Translations under genes and position numbers: made by a program
In this document: positions 41,853 through 52,141 of the stretch, piece by piece
Position numbering within the stretch: the first letter of the stretch is position 1
Layout: each line of letters begins with the position of its first letter
Notes under the pieces: generated by a model
Database searches by the model: none
The model's input: the letters and a program-made list of their open reading frames with translations, nothing else
Told to the model about the DNA's origin: nothing
DNA from: Bacteroidaceae bacterium
GTDB taxonomy: Bacteria; Bacteroidota; Bacteroidia; Bacteroidales; Bacteroidaceae
Direction: 5' to 3'
DNA: 55,041 nucleotides
NCBI GenBank assembly: GCA_017540585.1
Contig: JAFYAT010000056.1
Location: forward strand, 1 to 55,041

Positions 41853-43805
41853 TTACAACGTATTTATGTATTCGTGCAGTTTTTTGTAGAAAGTATGATG
41901 TGTCAATGTGTCAGAATCGCCTATAATCATAAGCTTCATCCTTGCACGAGTCATTGCCACATTCATACGTCGCAAATCGTTGAGAAAACCAATCTGTCCG
42001 TGCTCGTTGCTACGAACCATACTGATGATGATAATGTCACGTTCCTGTCCCTGAAAGCCGTCAACGGTATTTACTGTTATGGACTTACGGAAAGGACGTA
42101 ACTCTTCATCCTTCTTAATCAACGAACGGATGTATTGTGCCTGAACCCTGTAAGGACTTATGATGCCAACATCAAGTCGTTCGTCAATAAATCTTTGTTT
42201 CCCAATCTTATTGATGTAATCCGTTAATGTCTTGATACAAAGCTCTGCCTCAGGCTTATTGATGCGTCCGTGGCTCTCTCCGACAAACTGCTCGTGGAAG
42301 TCAGGAAGGGTAGTTTCATCCTCTTCGGATGGAGTGCTTCCGATGTTGTCAGTTTGTTCTCCATCCGTCAATGCGAGAGCATCGTTAACGTGTGCTGTAT
42401 CAATCCATTGTATAGGAGTGTCAAGGTCAAGAATACCTCGGTTCTGCACATCTGGAGCGGAAGTTAGCTTTCCTCCGTAAAACCAATCGGATGAAAAACG
42501 CATAATTGCATCATTCATACGGTATTGTACATTGAGAGTTGCGACGGATTCTGGTACATTATCAACCACTCGTTCCATGAGTGTCTTGCCCAATCCTCCA
42601 CGCATTGCGTCATAGTTCTTGATTGTAGGTGGCAACTGCTGGTGGTCACCTGCAAGAATAACACGACTTGCTCTGCGCATAGCTATCCAACATGCTGGTT
42701 CCAAGGCTTGTGCAGCCTCGTCAATGAAGAGGGTAGAGAACTTGTGACCAACGAGAATCTTATTTGCCGCTCCCACAAGAGTACATGAAACGACACGGGC
42801 TTCATCGAAAAGAGAGGCACTGATGCGAACCTCAATTTCTGATGCTCTTTCTCTAAGGCGAGCTATCTTTTGATGAATGTTGTCTCCTTTCTTCTTGTTC
42901 TCACGTATTTGCCTGATTGTTTTACGAATGCTCCATAGTTCTGGGTAGTCAGGATGACTCTCAAACTTACGCTCATAGGTGAAGCTGAGCATCTTGTCGT
43001 TTACTCTTGATGGATTGCCGATACGCAGTACAGGTACGCCATGGTCAACGAGTTTCTCACAAATCCAGTCAACAGCCATGTTGCTTTGTGCGCAAACCAT
43101 GACTTGTGTTTCACGCTTAAGTGTCTCATAAATAGCCTCTACAAGCGTTGTGGTCTTACCTGTTCCTGGAGGTCCATGTACGACTTCCACATCCTTTGCC
43201 CACAAAACTTCGTTTACGGCTTTCTCCTGTGAAGGGTTTAACCATGGAAATGTTTGTGGAGCGAAGGTATATTTCTGTGGTTTTATCTGTCCTGCGATGA
43301 TGTCGCGAAGGTCGGCAAGACGGTTCTTCTTTGCATTTGTAACATCGTCAAGAGCGTGAAACATCGTCTTGAAACTTGTCTCGTCAAAGAATAGTTGGAT
43401 GCCTAAGTTGTCAGCATTCTGTAAATCAATAAGTGCTTGATTGTTCGGGATTGAAACAACCATTGTTGCACCATCTGTATAACATACTTGGCAAGAATGA
43501 TTGAAATACTTTATCTCGTTGTTTTCATCTATACAAAAGAATTGAACAGGCTTGCCGTATTCAAAACAATGGTCGATATCATTCTCGTCCTCAACCTCAT
43601 TCTCGTTGTTTATCTGTACGACAAGCTGATTGAGTGAATTGTAATAGCTCTTGCCGGCAGAAACAGGGTACCAGCACAATCCACGATGAACCTTGCGCTT
43701 GATGCCCATCTTCTCTGTCTGAATGCGGAATTCTTCTTTCTCCGCTTCATATTCCATTGTCAACAACTGACGAAGCTGTTGTAAGTATAATGTTGAATTT
43801 TGCAT
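41853..43805 (-). CDS. SF1B (UPF1/IGHMBP2-like) helicase
   Basis: 650 residues. The N-terminal accessory barrel covers about 30-150. The motor begins with a Q-motif-like NPSQEKAVNEVLWA at about 190-203 and Walker A GPPGTGKT at 211-218. It continues with FIDEAAQALEPA (motif II), LAGDHQQLPPTI (motif III), LNVQYRMNDAIM (motif IV) and TVDGFQGQERDIIIISMVRS (motif V). NVAMTRARMKLMIIGD (motif VI) completes the set, all in order. Family members unwind RNA or DNA 5' to 3'. It starts 2 bp after the TPR gene, so the two are surely co-transcribed. The substrate is unknown. Confidence 0.95.
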   Translation of the reverse strand: MQNSTLYLQQLRQLLTMEYEAEKEEFRIQTEKMGIKRKVHRGLCWYPVSAGKSYYNSLNQLVVQINNENEVEDENDIDHCFEYGKPVQFFCIDENNEIKYFNHSCQVCYTDGATMVVSIPNNQALIDLQNADNLGIQLFFDETSFKTMFHALDDVTNAKKNRLADLRDIIAGQIKPQKYTFAPQTFPWLNPSQEKAVNEVLWAKDVEVVHGPPGTGKTTTLVEAIYETLKRETQVMVCAQSNMAVDWICEKLVDHGVPVLRIGNPSRVNDKMLSFTYERKFESHPDYPELWSIRKTIRQIRENKKKGDNIHQKIARLRERASEIEVRISASLFDEARVVSCTLVGAANKILVGHKFSTLFIDEAAQALEPACWIAMRRASRVILAGDHQQLPPTIKNYDAMRGGLGKTLMERVVDNVPESVATLNVQYRMNDAIMRFSSDWFYGGKLTSAPDVQNRGILDLDTPIQWIDTAHVNDALALTDGEQTDNIGSTPSEEDETTLPDFHEQFVGESHGRINKPEAELCIKTLTDYINKIGKQRFIDERLDVGIISPYRVQAQYIRSLIKKDEELRPFRKSITVNTVDGFQGQERDIIIISMVRSNEHGQIGFLNDLRRMNVAMTRARMKLMIIGDSDTLTHHTFYKKLHEYINTL

Positions 43806-43807
43806 GA

Positions 43808-46042
43808 TTATCTTAGAATTGTTGCGTCATAGAGCATTCTGACAATGGTGTCCTTGAGTTTCATGTGCTTCTTGCACAGATTATAGACGGAATCAAATTC
43901 CTGACTGAATGACGGCTTGTTTTTACTTGTGTCCTTTGCCCATTGTTCCCACGCCATCTTAAAGAGTTCGTGTGCGCCAATGTAATTATCTTCAGTGACA
44001 AACACAAATGCGCCAATGAGGATATCTCGTGTATTCTCTGAACCGATAACGTGCTCACACAATTTATCGAGGTTTCCCGTACCGAGGAGACATTCCGTGA
44101 GAATGTTGCTTATACCAGACGTATCTGGTGCAATGTATTGCAACTTGTAAACATAGTCAAGTGCCTCTGCGTATCTTTCAGTACGGCACAAGCACTTGCT
44201 TATCCCCAACAAATGGCTTGTGTTCTCTGGTTGCATGGCTAAAAGCTCTTTGTAATAGCCAATGCACTCTTCATATTCTCCTTTTGCTGTAAGTACTGCA
44301 ACAAGATGACTGAGTGTCCAATGAGAGTTACTGTTGAGAGCGTAAGCCTTACGGTAGTATTCTACACATTCAAGACCTTCTTTTTCAAGACAGAACGCAA
44401 GTTTTTGGAACAATCCAGCATTTTCTTCCGTCTCAGGAATGTCAACGGCTTGGAAGGCTTTAAGAGCGTAGTGGTAAAGCCCATTGCGAAGAAGTACGTT
44501 GCCCATTTCCTTATAGTAGTTGTCTGGAAGGTTTTCTGACTGCTCGTTGCCTGATTCGCTAGTTAATATGTTGCACCAGTTCATGTCCATTGGCAAGAAA
44601 GAGTATTCTTTCTTATTGTCACTTATACTATGTCTAAATGGATTGTAGAACTGCGAATGTTGAGGATAAAGAAAGTAGAAACGATATAGGTCAAATATGT
44701 AGAATCTACATATTCGATGAGCAGACATGTTGCTTTTATCTTTAGCCTTACTTTCAAGAATATCACGTTCTTCCTCAGTCATCTGTGATTGTAATCTGTT
44801 TGACAGGTTACCTATGGTTTCACCAATACTTGTGATGGAAATGGCAAAAGAATAAAGGTCACTATTGCAAAATGGAGTTGAGTTAATCATTGCTCCCACA
44901 AAACCCGTGATTTGTCCTTGTTCACTTTTGCTTATCAGCGGTGATTTAGGATCAAAAGGGTAGAACCAATGTGATGTCTTGTGGAAGAATTCAAAGTTCT
45001 TCATAAGACGGAAAGAACTAAGGTAAATGTCAGCACCATCATGTTCCATCTCTGCCATCTCGTGAATCTTCTTCTCAGCCTTCATGTCAGCATTTGTCTT
45101 CTGCCATTCAGGATTCTCGTCGTCGTCACGTCTTACAACTCCGCTCATAGCTTCCTTGAAAGACCTGCCAGCCATGATAGATGGAAGGATGTCTGTGTTC
45201 ATCTTTGTTGTTATAGCATCAGTTGCACTACTTAACTGTAACTGTGTGCAAACAAAGATTATATCTTTAACGAATGTCGTATCATCTGACATGATTTTCA
45301 ACTTACTTTTCAATTCGTTGCTCAGACAAATACGATTGCCATAGAGGCGTAGTGCAAGCACTATGCCAACAATGGCACGCATACTTATTGAAGCGTTTGA
45401 TGACAAGTAAGCATCAAACAGAAAATGTAGTTTCCTAATGTCAAAGTATTCGAGAAGTGCCAGAGTTACAGCAGATACAAAGATTGCTTTTGTATCTTCG
45501 TCTATATTCTGATTATCAATTACTGTGTTGGATATTTCGTGTTTGCTATTGCTCCATAATCCACTTGACCACACATTCTCAAACATACAATTACGCAGTT
45601 CTTCCATCTTCATGCCAAGGGCTGAAAGCTTACGGTTGCGAATGCTGTCTCTCGTTTCATTGTTTTGCCCATTTATTGATTGAAGGTCAATGTTGGTGGT
45701 AATAATGTCGTTTATAATGTCCTCAAGGATTATCTCACCTTGATTGCGCATGGCAAGACAATACAAGTCAGCTGGACGTTCCTTGTATCTTTCTGCTCTA
45801 TCAACAAGGTCATTTATGGTAAGAATCTGCAACTTAGTGTTGTTACGCTCGTTCATGGCATTGTTGTCCACATAGTTTTGGAGCATATAATCCAGCATGG
45901 CATTGTAGGAGAATTCTATCTTCTCCATCTCATTCTGAATGTCCCAGTTACCAAGCAAAGTGACCCTTTGTTTCAAAAGTTCGATAGCAGATGCTAAGTT
46001 GTCATTCTCAATGAATGATTTTACATTATCTGAAATTTCCAT
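43808..46042 (-). CDS. TPR-containing protein coupled to the helicase
   Basis: 744 residues, no signal peptide. The N-terminal 450 residues are helical and unfamiliar. TPR-like units follow in the second half: YKEMGNVLLRNGLYHYALKA at about 505-524, FQKLAFCLEKEGLECVEYYR at about 544-563, and then HLLGISKCLCRTERYAEALD. The aromatic Y-x-L-x-K spacing is typical. It probably works as a scaffold for the helicase encoded 2 bp downstream. I do not recognise a named family, and no catalytic motif is seen. Confidence 0.8.
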   Translation of the reverse strand: MEISDNVKSFIENDNLASAIELLKQRVTLLGNWDIQNEMEKIEFSYNAMLDYMLQNYVDNNAMNERNNTKLQILTINDLVDRAERYKERPADLYCLAMRNQGEIILEDIINDIITTNIDLQSINGQNNETRDSIRNRKLSALGMKMEELRNCMFENVWSSGLWSNSKHEISNTVIDNQNIDEDTKAIFVSAVTLALLEYFDIRKLHFLFDAYLSSNASISMRAIVGIVLALRLYGNRICLSNELKSKLKIMSDDTTFVKDIIFVCTQLQLSSATDAITTKMNTDILPSIMAGRSFKEAMSGVVRRDDDENPEWQKTNADMKAEKKIHEMAEMEHDGADIYLSSFRLMKNFEFFHKTSHWFYPFDPKSPLISKSEQGQITGFVGAMINSTPFCNSDLYSFAISITSIGETIGNLSNRLQSQMTEEERDILESKAKDKSNMSAHRICRFYIFDLYRFYFLYPQHSQFYNPFRHSISDNKKEYSFLPMDMNWCNILTSESGNEQSENLPDNYYKEMGNVLLRNGLYHYALKAFQAVDIPETEENAGLFQKLAFCLEKEGLECVEYYRKAYALNSNSHWTLSHLVAVLTAKGEYEECIGYYKELLAMQPENTSHLLGISKCLCRTERYAEALDYVYKLQYIAPDTSGISNILTECLLGTGNLDKLCEHVIGSENTRDILIGAFVFVTEDNYIGAHELFKMAWEQWAKDTSKNKPSFSQEFDSVYNLCKKHMKLKDTIVRMLYDATILR

Positions 46043-46071
46043 GGTGCATGAATGTTCGCTATGGAATGATG

Positions 46072-47028
46072 TTACTTTTTCTTTGTGAATGTGCTGTCAA
46101 CCAACTCCCCGAATGATACTGTACGCTTCATGAGCGTACGTCCGTTTGCCCATTCTGCGGTAGAACTTACAATCTTTGCATCAGGCATAGATGAAGCCTT
46201 AAATACAGGGTAGGAGAGTATCGTGTCAGGAATCTCGCTAATAAATTTCGTCTTTATTGTGTAAATCATGTCTTTGTCACCACGCTCATTAAGGGCATTT
46301 AGACGATTTACAGCAATATCGTATCCTTCTACAAGCTTGTGAATGTCATCGTTACGCTTAGCCACAATACTGTCGTGGAAGATTACTGCAGAAAGGTTAC
46401 CGATAAGCTCCGATGATGAAATGAGACGATGCGCTCCGTTGTTTTCTGCTTCCATGGCATATGGCTCTGGAAGGAAGGCTCCATCATACTGGTTCTGGTC
46501 AGTCATCTTGCAACGAAGAGCAATGTCGTTAATTTGTGGCTTGTTTAACTGCAATAGTGGGAGCTTGATGTGCTCCATCACTTTGTCAGCCATATAATCC
46601 AACGCAGAGTTGCGTGTGATTGCCATAATCTTCTCCTTGATATTGTTCACGGATTTTATTCGTGATGAATGTGTTGACATAAGGAAAAGGTTCAAGTCAG
46701 TTCTCATGACAACCTTGACAGAATCGCCACGTGAACGCCAGATGTTTGCCTTGACAATGTCGCTTACCACACCATCAGCTTCGCCATTAGTGAATGCTGT
46801 GTCGCAATCCATGGCAGAACTGTAAGTGAGCAACTCTATGTTAAGCCCAAGGGAATCGTAGATTCCTGTCTCCTTGGCGTAATAGAGTGGGAGGTTATCC
46901 ATTGTTGGTACAAGTGCAACGTGTAAGGCTGTAGAGTCGTACTCTACAACAGAGTCGTCTTTGGAGTCATTGCAAGAAAAAAGCCCTGCAATAACAAAAG
47001 GCAAAATGATGTAAAGGATTCTTTTCAT
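46072..47028 (-). CDS. ABC-type substrate-binding lipoprotein (NMT1/SsuA-like)
   Basis: 318 residues from the ATG at 47028 (an open frame reaches 47082 but its extra residues include the hairpin region). A lipoprotein signal MKRILYIILPFVIAGLFSCN has its lipobox Cys at residue 19. NMT1/THI5-like periplasmic-binding fold: LHVALVPTMDNLPLYYAKET at about 33-52 (the typical N-terminal P-x-x-x-A-x-x-x-G-[YF] analogue), then TNGEADGVVSDIVKANIWRS. Partners (permease, ATPase) are not adjacent, so the ligand cannot be inferred. It is 29 bp upstream of the TPR gene. Confidence 0.85.
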   Translation of the reverse strand: MKRILYIILPFVIAGLFSCNDSKDDSVVEYDSTALHVALVPTMDNLPLYYAKETGIYDSLGLNIELLTYSSAMDCDTAFTNGEADGVVSDIVKANIWRSRGDSVKVVMRTDLNLFLMSTHSSRIKSVNNIKEKIMAITRNSALDYMADKVMEHIKLPLLQLNKPQINDIALRCKMTDQNQYDGAFLPEPYAMEAENNGAHRLISSSELIGNLSAVIFHDSIVAKRNDDIHKLVEGYDIAVNRLNALNERGDKDMIYTIKTKFISEIPDTILSYPVFKASSMPDAKIVSSTAEWANGRTLMKRTVSFGELVDSTFTKKK

Positions 47029-47048
47029 AAAAAAGTAAAAACAAAATA

Positions 47049-47088
47049 GACAATTTGTCTCTTGTAGTGATACTCGAGACAAATTGTC
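47049..47088 (-). terminator. Hairpin between pgk and the lipoprotein gene
   Basis: Perfect 13-bp stem GACAATTTGTCTC with GAGACAAATTGTC, loop 14 nt. On the minus strand it is followed by a T-rich tail (TATTTTGTTTTTACTTTTTT). It lies 43 bp after pgk and 21 bp before the lipoprotein start, so it can end pgk transcripts or attenuate read-through. Confidence 0.85.
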
Positions 47089-47131
47089 GTATTTATTATA
47101 ATTCAGTTAAGTGAATATGCAATAAGCATAA

Positions 47132-48400
47132 TTATTCACCCTTAACAGCTGCTACACCTGGGAGAACCTTACCCTCGATAGCCTCAAGGAGAGCACCACC
47201 ACCTGTAGAGATGTAAGATACCTTGTCAGCAAGACCGAACTTGTTTACACAAGCAACTGAATCGCCACCACCGATGAGTGAGAATGCGCCCTCAGCAGTT
47301 GCCTTAGCAATTGCCTCACCAATAGCCTTAGAACCTGCTGTGAAGTCCTCGCACTCGAAGCATCCTGCAGGACCGTTCCAAAGGATTGTCTTAGCACCCT
47401 TGATTGCGTTAGCGAACTTCTCACGGCTTACAGGACCTGCATCAAGACCCTCGAACTCAGCTGGGATTGCGTTAGATGGGAATACCTCAACCTTAGCACC
47501 TGGCTTAACTGAGAATGTAGAGAAGTCGTAACCTGTACAACATACAGAATCCTCACCAAGAACGAGTTCAACACCATTCTTCTTAGCAAGTTCCTCAACG
47601 TTGCGAGCAACATCAAGCTTGTCAAGCTCAACGATTGAACCACCAATCTCACCACCGTGTGCCTTAGCGAATGTGTATGTCATACCACCGCAGAGGATGA
47701 GCTTATCTACCTTACCGAGGAGGTTCTCGATGATACCGATCTTAGAAGATACCTTTGAACCACCCATGATAGCTACGAATGGACGCTCAATCTTGTTGAG
47801 AACAGCGTCAACAGCCTTAACCTCCTTCTCCATGAGGAGACCGAGCATGATGTCCTTCTTGTCGAAGTAGTCAGCGATAACGGCTGTAGAACCGTGCTTA
47901 CGGTGAGCTGTACCGAATGCATCCATTACCCAGCAGTCAGCGTAAGAAGCGAGCTTCTTGGCGAACTCCTTCTGTGAAGCCTTCATTGCCTTCTTAGCAT
48001 CCTCGTATGCAGGATCTTCCTTGTCGATGCCTACTGGCTTACCTTCCTCCTCAGCGTAGAAGCGGAGGTTCTCAAGAAGAAGAACTTCACCAGCCTTGAG
48101 AGCTGCTGCCTGAGCATCAGCCTTCTGACAGTCGTCAGCAAACTTAACGTCAACACCGAGAGCCTTGCTAACAGCAGGACCAATCTGCTTGAGTGAGAGT
48201 TCTGGCTTAACCTTGCCCTTTGGCTTACCCATGTGTGACATGATGATAAGAGCACCGCCCTTTTCAAGGATAAGTTTGAGTGTAGGAAGAGCACCGTTGA
48301 TACGAGTCATATCTGTGATCTTACCGTCCTGAATAGGCACATTGAAATCTACACGAACGATTGCCTTCTTACCTGAGAAGTCATAATCTTGAATGTTCAT
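47132..48400 (-). CDS. pgk: Phosphoglycerate kinase
   Basis: 422 residues. The N-terminal domain starts [13 protein letters not shown] (about 11-23, the PGK signature R-V-D-F-N-V-P). [14 protein letters not shown] and [16 protein letters not shown] follow, with [15 protein letters not shown] in the hinge. The C-terminal nucleotide domain has [15 protein letters not shown] and [15 protein letters not shown] (the usual GGGDTVA with Ser). [19 protein letters not shown] closes it. It catalyses 1,3-bisphosphoglycerate plus ADP to 3-phosphoglycerate plus ATP in glycolysis. It is a single gene with its own -7 box and downstream hairpin. Confidence 0.98.
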   Translation of the reverse strand: MNIQDYDFSGKKAIVRVDFNVPIQDGKITDMTRINGALPTLKLILEKGGALIIMSHMGKPKGKVKPELSLKQIGPAVSKALGVDVKFADDCQKADAQAAALKAGEVLLLENLRFYAEEEGKPVGIDKEDPAYEDAKKAMKASQKEFAKKLASYADCWVMDAFGTAHRKHGSTAVIADYFDKKDIMLGLLMEKEVKAVDAVLNKIERPFVAIMGGSKVSSKIGIIENLLGKVDKLILCGGMTYTFAKAHGGEIGGSIVELDKLDVARNVEELAKKNGVELVLGEDSVCCTGYDFSTFSVKPGAKVEVFPSNAIPAEFEGLDAGPVSREKFANAIKGAKTILWNGPAGCFECEDFTAGSKAIGEAIAKATAEGAFSLIGGGDSVACVNKFGLADKVSYISTGGGALLEAIEGKVLPGVAAVKGE

Positions 48401-48492
48401 AGTCTTTTATGTTTATTAAATTGTTAAATTAAAGAAATTTCTTTCGTTTGTATTGTTGAACGATTTGAAAACAACAAATTTCATATTGACTG

Positions 48493-48500
48493 CAAAGATA
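48493..48500 (-). promoter_or_regulatory. Putative -7 box of pgk
   Basis: CAAAGATA reads TATCTTTG on the minus strand (TAnnTTTG), about 93 bp upstream of pgk. No clear -33. Confidence 0.4.
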
Positions 48501-48521
48501 ATAAAATCTCTGCTAATATGA

Positions 48522-49172
48522 TTATCCTAAAGGATTTTTTTTGACAAAATGGTTGCAAAGGTGCTTTATGTCACATTTTTCGCACTTCGGTTTCCGTGAT
48601 TGACAAATGTACCTTCCATGTAGGAGCAACCAATGGTGTGCGTCAGGAATTTTTTCTGCGGGAATATGCTTTACGAGTTCCTTTTCCACAGAATATGGAG
48701 TGGTGCAGCTTTCCGGAACAAGTCCCAACCTGTGACTTACCCTGAAAATATGGGTGTCCACTGCCATTGCTGATTTCCTCCATATTACGGCTTGAATGAC
48801 ATTTGCCGTCTTGCGACCTACTCCTGGCAGTTTTACAAGGTCGTCCATGTCGCTTGGCACTTCTCCGCCATGTTGTTCCATAAGCATCTTTGCCATTCCT
48901 ACAAGGTGCTTTGCCTTGTTGTTCGGGTAACTGATGCTCCTGATGTATTCAAAGATGGCTTCTGGCGTTGCTTCTGCCATCACCTCTGCCGTCGGGTAGT
49001 CGCGAAACAAGGTTGGAGTAACCATGTTTACTCTCTTGTCCGTGCATTGGGCAGAGAGAATCACGGCTACAAGAAGCTCGAACGGAGTGGTGTAGTTCAA
49101 CTCCGAACTTACGTCTGGCATTGAGGCTTCAAAATACTCAATGACCTTGCTGTACTTTTCTTGCTTCCTCAT
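48522..49172 (-). CDS. nth: Endonuclease III (DNA glycosylase/AP lyase)
   Basis: 216 residues. Helix-hairpin-helix LPGVGRKTANV at 115-125, with catalytic Lys121, and Asp139 in VDTHIFRVSHRLGL. A C-terminal 4Fe-4S loop has Cys190, Cys197, Cys200 and Cys206 (C-x6-C-x2-C-x5-C). All features match Nth. It removes oxidised pyrimidines and nicks AP sites. Its start lies 35 bp inside the upstream TIGR02757 gene, so translation is coupled. Confidence 0.97.
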   Translation of the reverse strand: MRKQEKYSKVIEYFEASMPDVSSELNYTTPFELLVAVILSAQCTDKRVNMVTPTLFRDYPTAEVMAEATPEAIFEYIRSISYPNNKAKHLVGMAKMLMEQHGGEVPSDMDDLVKLPGVGRKTANVIQAVIWRKSAMAVDTHIFRVSHRLGLVPESCTTPYSVEKELVKHIPAEKIPDAHHWLLLHGRYICQSRKPKCEKCDIKHLCNHFVKKNPLG

Positions 49173-49887
49173 CGGCTAAAGTCATTAGTGCAATATCATA
49201 TTTAAGCGGATCTTCAGCATCCCATGACTTGAAGATGTTGGTCAGTTCCTCACAGGCTTTCCATGTCGGGCGCTTGTTCTTCAGGATGGATTGTGTCTGT
49301 TGCATAACATGCACATCCATAACTGCATACAAGTCTTTGCTTGAGCGTGACTTCCATAGTCCCAAATCAGGACTTTGAGTGCGTGTCATCCATCGAATAA
49401 ACATGCAAATTCGCTTGCAGGCGGACTTGTCCATACTTCCCACCTTGGCTGGTTGCAGCCAGTTGCAGATAATGGCGATGACTTCCTTTGTGCTCTTGCC
49501 CTCAAATATCTCTTCGAGCGTCTCATGTCCTTGTATTGCCCACTGGAGGTTGCGGCAAACGGCCTTGAACGTCGGTACGTTGAGAGTGCGATAAACGCAG
49601 TCGTTCTTTGCCGTCGTGTAGCTCATCTCGTAGCATCCCATACGGATGAAATGTGCTGGGTGCCAGTGCATCTCGTCGCGAATCATTCGTAGGGCAGTAG
49701 GGTAGATAACCTTGCGCGAACCCCAAGTAATCATGGCAACAAGGAGTGCTCCAAGCTCTATGTCGAGCTGGTTGTCGGTGTGTTCCATCAGTTGATAAAC
49801 CACGCCGCATGGATCAACAGCCTTGAAACGCTCTATGCTGAAGGTCTCAGAATATGCCTTGTCAAGCTTTTCTTTGAAATCGTTCAT
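49138..49887 (-). CDS. TIGR02757 (DUF2400) family protein
   Basis: 249 residues from MNDFKEKLDKAYSETFSIER at 49887. An ATG at 49911 would place the start inside an 8-bp perfect hairpin (49907-49928), so the shorter start is preferred. Typical features are DIELGALLVAMITWGSRKVI at about 43-62, RICMFIRWMTRTQSPDLGLW at about 160-179, and VMDVHVMQQTQSI, the usual place of a conserved D-T-H. The family has a weak helix-hairpin-helix glycosylase resemblance but no proven reaction. It overlaps nth by 35 bp, which hints at a shared DNA-repair role. Confidence 0.87.
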   Translation of the reverse strand: MNDFKEKLDKAYSETFSIERFKAVDPCGVVYQLMEHTDNQLDIELGALLVAMITWGSRKVIYPTALRMIRDEMHWHPAHFIRMGCYEMSYTTAKNDCVYRTLNVPTFKAVCRNLQWAIQGHETLEEIFEGKSTKEVIAIICNWLQPAKVGSMDKSACKRICMFIRWMTRTQSPDLGLWKSRSSKDLYAVMDVHVMQQTQSILKNKRPTWKACEELTNIFKSWDAEDPLKYDIALMTLADEEARKVQQGH

Positions 49888-49906
49888 TGAAACAGGAATG
49901 ATGTGG

Positions 49907-49928
49907 GGCAAGCCAAAGACGGCTTGCC
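49907..49928. terminator. Small perfect hairpin before TIGR02757
   Basis: GGCAAGCC (49907-49914) and GGCTTGCC (49921-49928), 6-nt loop AAAGAC. It lies between nadE and the TIGR02757 gene. There is no T run on the minus strand, so termination of nadE is only possible. Confidence 0.55.
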
Positions 49929-50002
49929 GTGAGTTGTGAGTTACTCCCTTTTTTTACTCCTTGCAAGTAAAGCGCTAGCTGAACTTGCGAAACTTGAATA
50001 GC

Positions 50003-51970
50003 TTAAAGCTCTTCACATTCTTCCACCCACTGAGCATAGCTTGCATCAGATGGCATTCGCCAGTCGCCACGAGGGCTAAGGCTTACGCTTCCTACCTTAG
50101 GGCCATCAGGGAGACATGAACGCTTGAACTGTTGAGTGAAGAAACGACGGCAGAATGTTGTCAACCATTTCTTTATGGTCTCTTCATCGTATGAACCTAC
50201 AGGCATTGAGGTCTCGTCTTCCTCGTATGTCTGCTCAATGAAAGCCTTCTTTGCAAGATGATAAATCTTTGCTGGGCGGAATCCATTTCTGAGGCAGTTG
50301 TAAAGGAAGAAGTCATGAAGCTCGTAAGGTCCTACGAGGTCTTCCGTCTTCTGCTTTATCTCGCCGTTCTCGTCAGCAGGGATAAGCTCTGGGCTTATAG
50401 GCGTGTCAACGATGTCGAGAAGCGTGTTCCTTGACTCCTCGTCAACAATGCTGTTTGCCACCCATGAAACGAGGTACTTTACAAGTGTCTTAGGAATACT
50501 GCAGTTGACGCCATAGTTTGACATGTGGTCGGCATTGTATGTTGCCCAACCGAGTGCAAGCTCAGAGAGGTCGCCTGTTCCCACTACGAATCCGTCAAAC
50601 TGGTTTGCCACGTCCATAAGAATCTGCGTGCGCTCGCGTGCCTGTCCGTTCTCGTATGTCACGTCGTGGATGTTGATATTCTGATCGATGTCCCTAAAGT
50701 GCTGAAGACAAGCATCCTTAATGCTTATTTCCTTAAGTGTTACTCCAAGTGACTCCATAAGTGAAACGGAGTTGTTGTAGGTGCGTCCAGTCGTTCCGAA
50801 TCCTGGCATCGTGATTCCGATGATGTCGGTACGGTTGCGCTTTAGCTTGTCCATTGTCTTGACGCACACAAGGAGGGCGAGGGTAGAGTCAAGTCCTCCG
50901 GAGATACCGAGCACTACGCTCTTGGCACCTGTATGAACAATACGCTTTGCGAGACCTTCCACCTGAATGGCGAATATCTCCTCGCAACGCTCGTCGAGAG
51001 TCTTGCCAGAAGGTACGAATGGGTGTGGGTCAATCCAGCGTGTAAGTTCGAAATCATACCTTGGGTTGCAAGGCTGTGTGTGAATCTCCATCGTATCGGA
51101 AATGTCCGTAAGACGTATGTTTTCGCTGAACGTGGTGTTAATCATTCGCTCTGTGCGAAGGTGCTCCACGTCGATGTCTGAGATTATCATCTGGTCGTCA
51201 AGGGAGAAGCGTTCGCTGCTGCCTATGAGTGAGCCGTTCTCGTAGATAAGTGCGTTTCCTGCAAACACGACATCCTGAGTCGATTCGCCGAAACCGCATG
51301 ATGAATATACGTATCCAGAGATGCAACGAGCAGATTGCTGGCTGATGAGCGAGCGAAGGTACTGGTTCTTGGCGATAAGCTCGTTTGTGGCAGAGAGGTT
51401 GAAGATGACCTCAGCTCCGCGAAGTGCGAGGCTGCTGCTTGGTGGTATTGGTGCCCAGAGGTCTTCACAAAGCTCGATGCCGAAGGTTACCTTACTTGTC
51501 TTGAACAGCATGTTCTTGCCCATAGGTACTGACTGTGCGCAGAGGCTTACGTTGCAGTTAGGTATGGTGCTTGCTGATGCAAACCATCTCTGCTCGTAGA
51601 ACTCCTTGTAGTTAGGGAGGTAAGTCTTTGGCACTAAGCCCAGAATCTTTCCACCCTGAATAACCACGGCGCAGTTGTAGAGCGACGACTTCACCTGAAC
51701 AGGCATTCCTATGATGGAGATAATCTGAAGTGAACGAGTCACGTCAAGAAGACGGAACAACGCTGCCTCAGCATTGTCCAACAACAATTGCTGGCTGAAG
51801 AGGTCCTGGCAGGTGTATGATGTTATGCTTAACTCTGGGAAAACGATTATTTCCACGCCTTTGCCCTCAGCTTGTACAATGAGACTTTCAATCTCTTTTT
51901 CGTTGTAATCACAATCTGCTACCTTCAGCGAAGGAATGGCAGAAGCAACTTTGATGAATCCGTAATTCAC
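50003..51970 (-). CDS. nadE: Glutamine-dependent NAD+ synthetase
   Basis: 655 residues, the long two-domain form. The N-terminal nitrilase-type glutaminase has the triad Glu46 (FPELSI), Lys115 (VPKTYLPNY) and Cys168 ([11 protein letters not shown]). The C-terminal synthetase has the PP-loop SGGLDS at 357-362 ([14 protein letters not shown]), then [34 protein letters not shown] and the C-terminal [20 protein letters not shown] are also present. It amidates nicotinic-acid adenine dinucleotide to NAD+ using glutamine ammonia. It is a single minus-strand gene with a repeat-bearing leader. Confidence 0.97.
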   Translation of the reverse strand: MNYGFIKVASAIPSLKVADCDYNEKEIESLIVQAEGKGVEIIVFPELSITSYTCQDLFSQQLLLDNAEAALFRLLDVTRSLQIISIIGMPVQVKSSLYNCAVVIQGGKILGLVPKTYLPNYKEFYEQRWFASASTIPNCNVSLCAQSVPMGKNMLFKTSKVTFGIELCEDLWAPIPPSSSLALRGAEVIFNLSATNELIAKNQYLRSLISQQSARCISGYVYSSCGFGESTQDVVFAGNALIYENGSLIGSSERFSLDDQMIISDIDVEHLRTERMINTTFSENIRLTDISDTMEIHTQPCNPRYDFELTRWIDPHPFVPSGKTLDERCEEIFAIQVEGLAKRIVHTGAKSVVLGISGGLDSTLALLVCVKTMDKLKRNRTDIIGITMPGFGTTGRTYNNSVSLMESLGVTLKEISIKDACLQHFRDIDQNINIHDVTYENGQARERTQILMDVANQFDGFVVGTGDLSELALGWATYNADHMSNYGVNCSIPKTLVKYLVSWVANSIVDEESRNTLLDIVDTPISPELIPADENGEIKQKTEDLVGPYELHDFFLYNCLRNGFRPAKIYHLAKKAFIEQTYEEDETSMPVGSYDEETIKKWLTTFCRRFFTQQFKRSCLPDGPKVGSVSLSPRGDWRMPSDASYAQWVEECEEL

Positions 51971-52022
51971 GACTGTATTATTTAATTGAATTTGTTATCT
52001 GTAGAAGAACATTGCTAAAGTA

Positions 52023-52133
52023 AAAGTGATAAGTGAATAGTGAAAAGTGAAAAATCCATTTTCCCCATGTTCGCAAGATTCATGCGAATAGCAAGGAACT
52101 GATTTTTTCACTTTTCACTTTCACTTATTCTAA
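52023..52133. repeat. Inverted simple-repeat arms between the GH43 and nadE genes
   Basis: Left arm 52023-52055 (AAGTGAATAGTGAAAAGTGA type) and right arm 52103-52133 (TTTTTTCACTTTTCACTTTC type) are inverted copies. Between them a 6-bp hairpin TTCGCA/TGCGAA (about 52070-52088) sits in the spacer. A single arm of this family also precedes the macrodomain gene (15763-15793). Confidence 0.75.
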
Positions 52134-52141
52134 TCCTGTGT

